Notes under the pieces: model-generated | What the model saw: the letters and a program-made list of their open reading frames with translations, nothing else | Told to the model about the DNA's origin: nothing | Database searches by the model: none | In this document: piece after piece, positions 11,361 to 21,429 of the stretch | Layout of the letters: each line of letters begins with the position of its first letter | Position numbering within the stretch: position 1 is the stretch's first letter | NCBI GenBank assembly: GCA_033557835.1 | Contig: JAWQRO010000298.1 | Location: forward strand, 1-43,866 | DNA: 43,866 nucleotides | DNA from: Helochares maculicollis | Lineage: Eukaryota > Arthropoda > Insecta > Coleoptera > Hydrophilidae | Direction of reading: 5' to 3' | Position numbers and translations under genes: made by a program

Positions 11361-12470
11361 ATGCTCCGGAAAAATTTCAATAATATCTCGCTATTTTCAT
11401 TGTCATAATAGAAGCTATCGCCGTTTATAAGGTCAATACAAATTGTAAGAAAAAATATCTTATATCGTATTCATTTCTCAATGTGACTCTAGATAAATTT
11501 ACCATGTGGGAAAAGTCTCTGCAAATAAAATATTTTGTGCTGACAAAATTAATGTTTCTTTTTTCTAAGATTGTCTATACCACAGTACTGACACATAGGT
11601 GTCATAGGAGTTAAGGGTTTAATATATTGTATATGTCGACAACCGTTGGCGGAATGATATCATAGGTGAAACACAGACATAAATATTAAACAATTAAAAC
11701 AAGTTTTTGGAATGTAATGAAAATGTAAAAACGAATAGCAGTTTCAGATAATCCGTTTAATTCAAAGTATTTAAATTGAAAATAATCTATTATTTACTAT
11801 TGGTAGCATTTTAAAACTAAAGGAAAAGCGAACCACTAGCGACAATGTATACACATGACAATTGAAATTAATTGTGCTTTCTATATTCAATTGATGTCAT
11901 GTACCATATATATTTTTTATTTATAACTTGTATGCTCTGATATTCTGAAAGTAAAGCAATAATTTGACTACTCGACACTTACATAAATGTTTCACTTATT
12001 CAAGAGAGTTAAAAGTTTCTGTTCAACTTAGATAGTTGCGTAGTGTAAAACATGTCGTCACAAAGTTCAATGTTTCTATTTCTCAAGTAAGCCTTAAACC
12101 AAAAATATGCAACCTCAAAATGTTAACGGTTATAAATATGTCTTTGCTTTTGATGCCCGCAATTTTACAGAGATTGAGGCGCCGTTGTATCTCCAAACTA
12201 TCCGCAAATCCGGGATGTTTTACCGCGGCCATCTCAACAATTTCCGCACTTTTAAATTAGTTAAATTTTGAATAGTTCTATTTAAATGTGGAAGATAGCT
12301 TATTGTGTAAAAATTACTAGCTTAACGTGCTGTAACGCATCGAGTTAGAAACGAGTAATATTATATCTTGCACTTCAATAGCGTTGCAGAAATTTAAAAT
12401 GCCAAAGTATTAGCTAGAAAAAAAATGTGTAATAAGTAAATGAATTTAAAAATGTAGAATGAAACGTACG
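11361..12470. other. AT-rich non-coding DNA
   Basis: No gene or repeat was recognised. A small GC-richer patch at about 12140-12250 underlies a 74-codon plus-strand frame (12036-12260) that matches nothing I know. Confidence 0.5.
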
Positions 12471-13130
12471 AGTCGCAAACCTGCACTGCAAAGGGCGAGC
12501 AAAAAGTATCCAAGCCACCTACACGCCGCTGCCGTCGCCGCCGCTCAGTGATAATAGGCGCCATGAAAACCTTTATTAAGCGGTTCTGCTTTTAAACAAG
12601 GCTTCATTTAAGCGACTGTACAGCATCCGCAGGCTAAAACCACCGCAGACCATTGTATGTGAAAAGCTGGAATGATAGAGTTGGGTAGTGTAGAATAGGG
12701 TAGAGCAAGACTGGGATCGCCCGACTCGGGAGAGGTTGGGTAGGTTAGGGTAAGATAGAACACGGTAGGATAGAGAAAGCGGAGTAGGGCAGGTATTAAA
12801 ATAGTTAGCGAAACTGGAATATATCTCCTCCCCTGATTCTGCGGTCTTAGGATACTTTGCATTCTGCACAGAGACGCTTCCCTCTGTGTGCATCCGCGAA
12901 TTCCCAACTTTGTGCACGCTCGCATGTGTATTTTTTTATTTTTGCTTATTGCGTCAGGTATTTCAGTAACATTCCGTAGCGAGATTCAATTTTTCCGCGC
13001 CCATACGTAACAGACGTTTCTCCGCTTACAAGTTTCTATGTGCCAGCGACTCGATTTCAGCGCGTGAAGAGCCTCTTCATACTCAAATTACATTAGCCCC
13101 TCCTTCAATCGTTCAAAGAAAGATATTTAA
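12471..13130. promoter_or_regulatory. CpG-rich block with GCC run and G-rich tract
   Basis: The block starts with a CGC/GCC-rich run at 12524-12544 and continues with a strongly G-biased plus strand at about 12660-12800. Two overlapping minus-strand frames of 113 and 105 codons (12576-12925) exist only because the C-rich complementary strand lacks stops; their proteins are a repetitive Leu/Pro/Ser/Tyr mix with no domain. I read the block as non-coding, possibly a promoter or enhancer. Confidence 0.4.
12660..12800 (+). repeat. Degenerate G-rich short tandem tract (GGGTAG-like)
   Basis: Units resembling GGGTAG, GGTTAGG and GGATAGA recur every few bases. The run at 12734-12750 (GGTTGGGTAGGTTAGGG) has four G-runs separated by short loops, enough for a two-tetrad G-quadruplex. 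It resembles decayed telomere-like or minisatellite sequence but is not a clean TTAGG array. Confidence 0.55.
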
Positions 13131-14650
13131 TGGAAAGAGGGATTGAGTTGTAATCTCTTAACTTTGCGAATTGAGGCGTTTTCTTGATGAGAGCCTTTCT
13201 TCCGCACTCGAGTGTCCTGAAACAATTTATTTGATTAACAAAAAAGTTTATGACGGGAGATATTTTTAACTCTCTTGAGGCTTCGTAGATTTTTAAATAA
13301 GTAATGGTCTTTACAAATCGAGAGGTTTTGCTGAGATTTCTTATACGTCACATTCTTTAAAATTTCTTTAATTTCATGCACGGGTGATAATCAATATCAT
13401 TGCATTACGGTATAATTCTGTCCGGTATATTCTACATTCCACTTTTCAGATTTTGATTTTACTCAATTTATACGATTTCTACCTTACTAGGTTGATACTA
13501 TTTCAAATAATCCTACCTGCGTGCATGCGCGCGTTAGCTTAATTTTAAAATTAAAAAATTTTTTTTTCACTATCTATCTCTCTTTATTTTACCTCCTACC
13601 AACTTCACTATTTTAATGTTTAACATATTAGCAGCTAACAATACCTTTTATAAAGCAGTTTAAAAATAATTCTCATTTGTATTTAAAATAAATCCACATC
13701 CTTGTATTTCCATGAAACCAATTTCTTTTGTTACCTACGCGCACAGAGAACAAATCCGAAATACAAAACCGCAGAGCTGAGAGACAAGGCGCTGAAGTAA
13801 TCCGGCGACATCCTCTGAGAAAGGACCCAGCAGTTCGTTTTCTGGTTTTCAATTTTCTAGTACCGTGGCAACCACTATTCGCAAAACACTAATCTAAAAA
13901 GCTCTTCCCGTCCAGTTCTTTGCTACGGCAAGAAGACAATTACAAAAGGATACCTTTCTCCTTATAAGAGACCGTTTTTCAACTCTTGCTTACGTTGTTT
14001 ATACTCGTGTCACCTGCGACTTTTCTCCGGTTATGTAAATCTTCCACTAGACTGCCGATCGATGCCGTGCCCTGCCTGCTGTTTCTGAAACTTTTCAGAA
14101 TCTACCTTGTCTGTTTATCATGTAAAGTTTCGACGCGAGAAATCGAGGGTTGCATTTTTAAAAAGGTGCCACCAGCCGTTTAACTTTTTCTAGTATTCAA
14201 TGCTCTTGAAGTTACGCTATCGTGAACTTAAAAGAATAAATCATAATACGAGAAACCTTTTGAAAAAATTAAGAAAAATGAGTTGAATTTTTTAAATGTC
14301 TTTTCATATTAAATAAACGCTTCTGGAATGAGGGTTGAGAGAATAAATCGCTCGTTACCTGTTTAATTAAACTTAGCCCTTTAAGTACATTTCGTTGCGT
14401 CTCGTATATTATTTCTTGCGTGTATTATACTGCCTAAAACATCTACTTAAACAATTATTAACTCATAAAGGTAGACATACTTTTACGTTTATCTGCGAAT
14501 TATCTATGTATTATCTTATAGTTTTATTTCTATTTCAAGAATTATATGCAGAAGTTGAATGCTGGCTCGATGCTTTGTTAGGTAGGAATCGGCAATGAAT
14601 CAGTAAATATCTACAGTGATATTACTCGGCTGTTTGTAAACAATGTTTAA
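13131..14650. other. Non-coding DNA with a GC-richer patch at about 13730-14180
   Basis: No gene was recognised. The interval includes a purine-pyrimidine alternating run (listed separately), a palindromic AATTTTAAAATT nearby, and a moderately GC-rich patch whose 65-codon plus frame (13986-14183) has no motif. Confidence 0.45.
13518..13534. other. Alternating purine-pyrimidine GC run (Z-DNA-prone)
   Basis: TGCGTGCATGCGCGCGT alternates purine and pyrimidine without a break for 17 bases, the classic composition for left-handed DNA, in otherwise AT-rich surroundings. Confidence 0.7.
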
Positions 14651-14654
14651 TATA

Positions 14655-15180
14655 TTGCCAGCAAAAATGAACAAAGAAAGTTTTATAAATTTTGATAGTG
14701 ATAATAGTGACAGTAAATACTTTAAAAACTATTCTAAAAGTTATTTCTAGCAAAGTGAGAAGACTTCCTAAGATCTTTAAGGGAAGAACAATTAATCAGA
14801 AATGGAAATGATGATGGTCTCTGAAGTAGGCTTGCAAATTGTATTAGTGCCCTAAAATATTTAAAAAAAATTATGACTGATGAACTTATAAATGAAATTA
14901 TAAATCAAACAACGAACTAACAAATTGCAAATAAAGAATTATCCATCAGCTCAGTTTGGGAAAACGGGAAAAATATGCATTAGAATTTTTTTGTAGTGAT
15001 TTTGACCGATAAAAAATTATTTTTCTAAAGAGCAATTTAGTATTTTTTACTAAAATATTTAAGAGAAAGCGTTTTATTCGAACATTTCGATGTTTCATTT
15101 AATCAAATGAAAATTCCATTGCTTAACTTACAGCTATAAGCTAACGAAATCAAAAAAAAGAATGCATGTTTTGACAAATA
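14655..15180 (+). pseudogene. piggyBac-like transposase N-terminal relic
   Basis: A frame from the ATG at 14667 reads MNKESFINFDSDNSDSKY, the acidic N-terminus usual in piggyBac-like transposases. After a stop and a gap comes KIMTDELINEIINQTTN (ATG at 14873), resembling the family's conserved segment just before the core (F-x-D-E-L-I-x-x-I-V-x-Q-T-N). A piece reading SISSVWENGKN follows, where the family has a Trp-containing stretch. A later frame reads RKRFIRTFRCF, close to the (M)-R-D-R-F-x-x-I-L-R motif. Stops and frameshifts separate all pieces, and no catalytic aspartates are visible downstream. Terminal repeats and TTAA duplications were not found. Confidence 0.5.
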
Positions 15181-17630
15181 CAAATACTAGGTATATGTAT
15201 TCATTATTATTTGGTTCTGTTACGGTTGAGTCTCTTTATATCCAGAACTTTTTGTCAGCGCAAGGGTTATTTTGGGTTTAAACAGCTATCTACGCGTGTC
15301 AATCTCTAATTCAAAAGAATATATGACTGATTTGATGCAGAACTACTTATAATTAAATGACGTTTAACAGGTACCATAAAAACTCTTAAAAATGTTTCCA
15401 ATAACAAATAAAAAAACTGAATCAAAAATAATATGGTGGCAATCGAGTAGAGCTTAAGAAACCCGAAGTGATAATAATAATAATAATAATTCATGTAGAG
15501 AGGGAATGATCTGTGAAGAACAATTTAGATATAAGTATTGTTTTTTACAGAAACCATCAAAATGGTGGCGAATACTTGTTTCTTAGAAACAGAAGTATGC
15601 TCATTGAATTCATATAATCTATAAAGCAGGGTGTAAACGCTACAATACTAAACTTTTATAGTTTATTACGAATATTAGTCATCTCACTAATTATAAATTA
15701 TTGCAAAGGATTAAGCTTACGATATCAGATACCATAAAAAATAACATATTTTACAAATTGACTCAAAGAAAAAAAACGTGGGTTTTTGTTGTGTTTTAAT
15801 TGTATGTTGTATGGAAGAAAAACAGTATACTCTAGAAAAAAGAAAAGTCTTAGAAATTGTATAGAGAACCAATAGTTTCGCCTCTATGATTTTAAATTAA
15901 AGACATACTCCTCCATTAGTTGACCAATTCTAAATAACCCAACTTTATAAAGATTATCATTTTTTATCTCTTAGAAACCAGTCCTGTTATCTAAATATTA
16001 TTTTATAGATTTTAGAAGAAAGAAGCGTAGATATTAACTAAGATGAGAGAGTTTTCAGATATGCTGAAAATGATAGATATACCATCGTTTTCTAAAAAAT
16101 GTAGCGAACTTGCATTTGTAATTTGATGCATTTACACTTAAAACTCTCTTATTGCTTATAATAGTCAAAACCAAAATTAAGTACCATTAAAACGAATCTT
16201 TTACCACCAGATATACCACTTTGTGATTCCAAGAGCATTTTATCATCTTGTAAACATTTTGGTATAACAGGAAAATATGCTAAAAATAATTAGCTAATAG
16301 TGCTGCTATTTCATAACCTCATTTCTCGTTTAGCTTTAAAATTAGAAAATTCATAAATATCATCTCCGATTATATAGCAAAACTTATGCTAAAATAGTTG
16401 ATATAAATTAACTGTTTTTATTTAAGAAAATACTGTGCTTACGTTCGTTCTAATGCAGCTTAGATCACTTTCAGTTATTGTTTCATGCTGTGTGTCTCGA
16501 AACAGTTCATATTACTGGAGATAATAAAAAAACTAATAGAAATAGCAATTTTTTGAATTTATCTATTATTCAGATATGTTGTATGTAATGTAATTACTCG
16601 TTTAATATCACACGTAACAACATGTACTGTTCAGGCAAAAAAAAATCATAGCAAAACTATCATTTTACATAGTTTTTAAAAAATAATTGTGCTGTTAGAC
16701 CTGCAGCTTGGTTAATCTAATGGATAAACTAATGAAATTTTGAATAGATTTTTACGATTTATTAAATAAGACATTTTTAATTGCTGCTGGCTTAACAGTT
16801 TTACATCGATATCACGAAAATTTACATCTATAAATCGTTAATATCTTAAAAGAAACCAAAATCAATTATAAGTAAAGGAGCACTACCGATACCGTCTGTT
16901 TTCTTTAACACTTCTAAATATTGGCTTCCTGATTTAGTTGTACAAAGAAGATATTACGTATTGCGTTAAAACATTCATAAATATTTAAGCATTTGACGCA
17001 TAGGCTCTGGCTTATTTACAAAAATGTTCTCGATTCTATCTAATTTTTTCGTACAAATTTGTAAGTCCGCTACGCCGCTTTCTTATCAATAATTGACGTC
17101 GACATTCTATTTCTATTTCTTCCTACCATTTAAATTATGATGGATCTTACTATCTTTTTGATTTACTGAAATAAAAACTGGAAAATAAATTATATATTGA
17201 AAGGCTGCTTGGGATACACTTGCGCTTTGCAACGTAAACTGTAACCTAAATCATGACTTACAAAAACACAACGCACATATACACAAATGCATGTAGCAAG
17301 TGCACTGAACTAAGATTATAGGTAAAAAATTGTCATGGTCAAAATGCATACGCAGTCTAAAAGGCGGGGTTGTAAAATATATAAACCGTAAATCGTCTAA
17401 ACCATTTTTATTCAATAATGCAAACGCAAAAATGATATTTTAGCAACGAACTGCCCTTTGGTTTAATTAATTCGCGGATGGGTGTAGGTACAAAAAATAT
17501 AGGCTAATGGAAATTGTTTGCTTTTGCACGTTACGATTAGCTCCCTGATTACTTTTGTATATTTGCCCAAGTTTAATTCAATAAAAATTATTATGACACC
17601 CTTTAATCGTTTCATTTGATGCAACATTTG
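15181..17630. other. AT-rich non-coding DNA
   Basis: No gene was recognised. A short (TAA)n run lies at 15471-15490. The remaining sequence has no visible repeats or RNA genes. Confidence 0.5.
15471..15490. repeat. (ATA)n microsatellite
   Basis: About six and a half uninterrupted trinucleotide units in AT-rich non-coding DNA. Confidence 0.95.
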
Positions 17631-17639
17631 TTAAAGCGC

Positions 17640-17965
17640 TTAAGGATCCGTTTTACAGCAAGCAGGGCGTTTGCGGGGAACTTTGTACACGACAAACGTG
17701 CGCGGGAATGTTTCTACTGAAAGAGGGTTGAAATACTGACACTTCAGTATTTAATGATTAAGTTGGCGTACATACATCACCCCATTAAACTAGCGAAGGC
17801 TTTTGGTGTGTGTATATGTGCATTAGTTAAGTACGGTATGTTACAGCGAACTACGATTCTACATATGAAACCTACAATTCACTCATCCATCTGTAATGTT
17901 CAAAGTTTAAATTGCGAGTCTCCAAACAATTTTCAAAGCCCTCTCGCTCCCCGTATCTAGCTCAA
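17640..17965. other. Small GC-richer block
   Basis: A modest rise in G+C with patches such as GTTTGCGGGG and GTGCGCGGG. The 68-codon plus-strand frame at 17754-17960 has no motif and probably reflects composition. Possibly regulatory. Confidence 0.3.
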
Positions 17966-18265
17966 CTATACTATTCGCCTACTGTGGAGAATGGTGAACA
18001 ACTCTTGGAGGGATAGCATTGCGAATTATCCAGTGAAACATGTAAATATCATACATATAGGACATATATTAAATCATCACTTATTTATGCTGCATATTCA
18101 CCAGTTTGTTATAAAATGCCTATAAGCAGAGTTAACAGTTCAGAGAAATGTTTATTTCGACCATTCAGATTAAAAAATGTTAGACCATGAGGTAGGCACT
18201 CTTCTTTTTATTATTACAATTCAATTAATGTTCACGTTCTTCAATTACTTTGCAGGTGATATATA

Positions 18266-18935
18266 CTAACTTATTGAATAAATTTTCGGTTCCATAAGAT
18301 AGCGCGTTTTCAGTTTAAATTTTTTTAAGTTATGTTGGTACACTCTTCTTATTAACTTATGTGAAGTTTCATTTTAATCTATTAATTAGTACAGTAGAAA
18401 AATGGGTTGCTGAATTTAAACGTGGTCGTTCAAGTCTTGAGAACCATTAACGTCAAGGACGTCCAAAAATAGCAACAACATCTGAAATCGTAAAAAAATA
18501 CAGGATATTATATTGGAAAATCGTCGAGTAACTGAAAAAACTTTAATAGATGCAATTTATTGGGCAATGTAAGCAATGATTTGACTGAAGTATTGGCTTT
18601 CCGAAAGCTATGTGCACAATTAATGCTGCATTCGCTAACAATGAAACAAAAATACTTTCGAATGTGACTTTATCAGCAACATTTATAGCGTTTTTAACAA
18701 AATAAAGTGGATTTTGTGCGTCCATTTATGATCCTGAATCAAAACAAGAGGCTAAAGAGTGGTCTAAACCAGGTTCTTTGGCTGCGAAATATGTATAATG
18801 TTCAGAAATCGACCAAGAAGGTGTTAGCATCAATTTTTTGGGATACAAAAAGAAGTTAGTTTATGGATTACTTGCAAACTGGTAAAACAATAATTTTTTG
18901 AATATTATTGTAACATTTTAGAATGAAAGCAATAG
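18266..18935 (+). mobile_element. mariner, second copy of the same subfamily, 3' truncated
   Basis: The left end reads CTAACTTATTGAATAAATTT followed by TCGGTTCCATAAG, directly after a TA at 18264-18265. It matches the terminal repeat of the element at 4736-5815 read on its minus strand. The 5' leader with GTTATGTTGGTACA and the helix-turn-helix part follow. No right-hand terminal repeat is found after about 18935, so the copy is truncated roughly where the second catalytic motif should begin. Confidence 0.88.
18400..18935 (+). pseudogene. mariner transposase, degenerate, lacking first catalytic motif
   Basis: Plus-strand pieces read KWVAEFKRGRSSLENH, RQGRPKIATTSEIVKK, ENRRVTEKTL, QNKVDFVRPFM, then DPESKQEAKEWSKPGSLA and later the LQTGKT region. 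They align piece by piece with the copy near 4.8-5.6 kb. Between VDFVRPFM and DPESKQ the segment holding IDESW, which is present in the other copy, is missing: about 27 bases were lost, including the first Asp of the D,D34D triad. In-frame stops and shifts occur throughout. Confidence 0.9.
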
Positions 18936-19005
18936 GCAATCCTGTAACGTTAAACTTTTTTCTACCTTGTTCGCGATTTGGTCATTATGTACATTCAAAT
19001 AAAAA

Positions 19006-19375
19006 TTAACACCTATTCATTAGTTGCTCTTGAAGTCTACGTAGCTGGATCTTGTCTTTGCCTTTAGCTTTATGCTTGTACTCATTTCTATTTGGCAACT
19101 CTATTGTCATTTGTTTTCCAGAGTCGTTCTGTGCACTTCATCACTTTGCTTTTACTAGGCTTTCCGCATGAATGTTTGTGGTATTTTTTAACTTTCTGTA
19201 ATGGCCCTTTTTGTAAACTTTCATCTACGGTTCTTTCCTCTTCTAATTTTATGTTTAATCTCTTGAGTACAAGCTCATAGTATCTTAGTTGTGCGTTATG
19301 GTCTAGATGTCTTGCATCCTTTAACGAGAGACTCTGGCCCAGAAGGCTAAATTTTAGGTATTTTTCTATCTTGGA
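19006..19375 (-). pseudogene. Unidentified coding relic, Lys/Glu-rich
   Basis: A minus-strand frame is open for 95 codons (19091-19375, stop at 19088) and has no Met until near its end, so it is a fragment. It reads KYLKFSLLGQSLSLKDAR, then HNAQLRYYELVLKRLNIKLE, then a basic stretch with KYHKHSCGKPSKSK. After the stop, a one-base shift opens NRNEYKHKAKGKDK and LRRLQEQLMNRC up to a stop at 19006. The amphipathic, charged composition and the continuation across a frameshift suggest former coding sequence, perhaps from a mobile element. I cannot name the family. It lies just past the truncated end of the mariner copy and before the Mutator-like relic. Confidence 0.5.
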
Positions 19376-19754
19376 TTAAACCTTAAAGCATTTTTACAAA
19401 ACAATTTTGTACATAGTTTTTATTCATGTTTAAAGTTTACAAAATAGTTTTGCAAAAATCTATCAAAACTTTCACGAGCTATGTGTTGTGAAATGGAAAG
19501 ATGTCCTACTGTACATGATTTTAAGCCTTGTAATGTTTTGAAACAAAAACACTTCTAGTAAAGACTCTGGAAAAATATTTTTAATGCCATTTTCTTAAAA
19601 TTTTTAGTAAATCGACAAAAATCTGGAGAAAAAAGTTTTAAAAATGGAGTTACGAGAAAATCGCGCTTGAAGTTTCCGACGGTAAATCAGATAGCACTTA
19701 ATATCCACACTCATTCCAATTTCAAAATTAATATTTTCTGAAATTAAGCTAACC

Positions 19755-20680
19755 TCCTATATAGCAACAGCTATTTAGTGATATCGTTTCGAAATGTATG
19801 AGCTTCAGAAATAATTGTGATGCGCATGATACTCATAATTTTCAATATTGGCAAAAAACCTTCATTTAAAATAGTAACCGCTACACAATTAGCAATTTAT
19901 ATTATTCGTGCACCGACGGGTATATTTGAAGCTAAAGTTTAAATAAAGAAGTTATGGGACTCATTATTGTTTTGAGTTACTGAACTAAAACTTTATCATT
20001 TAGACGGTGATTTTCATGAACAAAGTCGTCAAAACTGTCCTCAGCTACAGCTTTTTGCCATTTAAATCACCTCGACTGGTGATGTGGGCAGTACATATGT
20101 TGCGGATCTATATCGCTGGAAGTTTTATGAAAATATGTAGTCCATACTTCGATGTTCATATTTTTAGTAGAATCTATATTCTACAATAACGTTATCAGTT
20201 AATTTACATCTCGACTAATAGCATCAACCTCAATTTTTGCAACACTTCTTGGATGATTTAATGTAAATGAATTTTCATGCTCTTTGTACCAGTCATTGGG
20301 CGCCTTAATATCTCATTTCTTGTTTTGCCACAAACTACAACCTTGACAAAAGCTTTATTTCATAAGCCTGCCTTTTTCACGAGCTATCTCCGAAAACAGA
20401 TTTTTCTTGGATTCTAATGATAATTTTTGTTCTTCTATTGCGAGTTTTGATATCGCAGATTGTATGTGCGGAGTTATTAATTATCTAGGCAACCGTAATA
20501 AATATTGATTGATAAACCTCAGTAAATATCCATAATACTGCAGAACTTTTTTTGTACTCATGTTCACCACGATTGAATATTTTGGATTGCTTCACAACTA
20601 CAGTCCAATGCAATTTTAAATCCTACGTCTGGCGGTGCTGTTTGGGAAAATTTAATTTCTTCTTTGCATATTGGATATTA
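19755..20680 (-). pseudogene. Mutator-like transposase relic
   Basis: Minus-strand pieces follow the order of the Mutator-like transposase domain of insect elements. First is a Cys-rich start, YPICKEEIKF then GFKIALDCSCEA (20564-20677). Next come HIQSAISKLAIEEQKL, then NDWYKEHENSFTLNHPRS and VAKIEVDAI (stop at 20199), then YFHKTSSDIDPQHMYCPHH and KWQKAVAEDSFDDF (about 20030-20150). Last are QNNNESHNFF and ASNIPVGARII, VTILNEG, and KIMSIMRITII (to about 19771). The asparagine-rich NNNE(S) motif and the Asp-Pro-Gln-His/Cys-Pro pattern are characteristic. At least five frameshifts or stops make it inactive. Terminal repeats and a 9-bp-type duplication were not found. Confidence 0.8.
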
Positions 20681-21425
20681 ATTGATCAGAGTGATACATA
20701 GACAGAACCAAATTATGGAATATAGTATCAAATATTATTTCCGATAATTACTATTTATCTTCCTTTTTTAAAATTTTGAGGCAGATGTACTGCTAGAAAT
20801 TATTTAAATTATTATTTTTTATATATTTTACACTTAACAATTTTTATTATATCAACGCAATTATTTTGTTTTAAAACCTCGCTTGTTGTTTTAAACTAAA
20901 CTTAAGTAAATGCTAAACAAAAAATAAATCTGATAAATAAATAAGTTATAACGTTGTCCAACGTAACCGATTTCTAAGGTTTTATTTAAGCCAAAAGATT
21001 GTTTGAGCTTTAGAGTTTCATTTTGGTCCATATTCTTAAAGATCTAATCATTTTACGAACCTAAATTCTAAATTTTTACCAATATCGGGGGAAATTTGTT
21101 AGACTTTTATTGAATAAGTCTTTTTACTCTTTATCAACTTTGTTATTTCGTCTTCTGGTTCTTCGTTAGTTGTTTGTTCATCAATTATTACTCCTTTAGT
21201 TGTCATATTTATTCTTTGCAACTCCATGATACTGCCCATCTTTACAAAAAATTGCAATGCAGAAATAGCTAAAAACATACAATAACACTTGATGATAATT
21301 CACATAATATATAAGGCAAACTTTTCGATGAATTTAAACAAATGTTGAATCAATAATTAAATATCATGATTTTAAACATGCAGACAATGCTTATGAGTAA
21401 AATGAAATAAAATTTAAGTTCCTAA
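20681..21425. other. AT-rich non-coding DNA between two transposon relics
   Basis: No gene was recognised. It could hold the decayed N-terminal end of the Mutator-like element (right side on the minus strand) or the 5' region of the Jockey-type LINE that follows, but neither is readable. Confidence 0.45.
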
Positions 21426-21429
21426 GGAT

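Noticed and set aside
12734..12750. Interstitial TTAGG telomere array
   Set aside because: Only isolated GGTTAGG-like units occur, mixed with GGGTAG and GGATAG; no clean tandem TTAGG run.
12576..12925. Two overlapping minus-strand frames of 113 and 105 codons as genes
   Set aside because: They cover the same C-rich strand in different registers; the proteins are low-complexity Leu/Pro/Ser/Tyr without domains. Stop depletion by composition explains them.
18543..18725. 60-codon minus-strand frame as a gene
   Set aside because: It is antisense to the second mariner copy.
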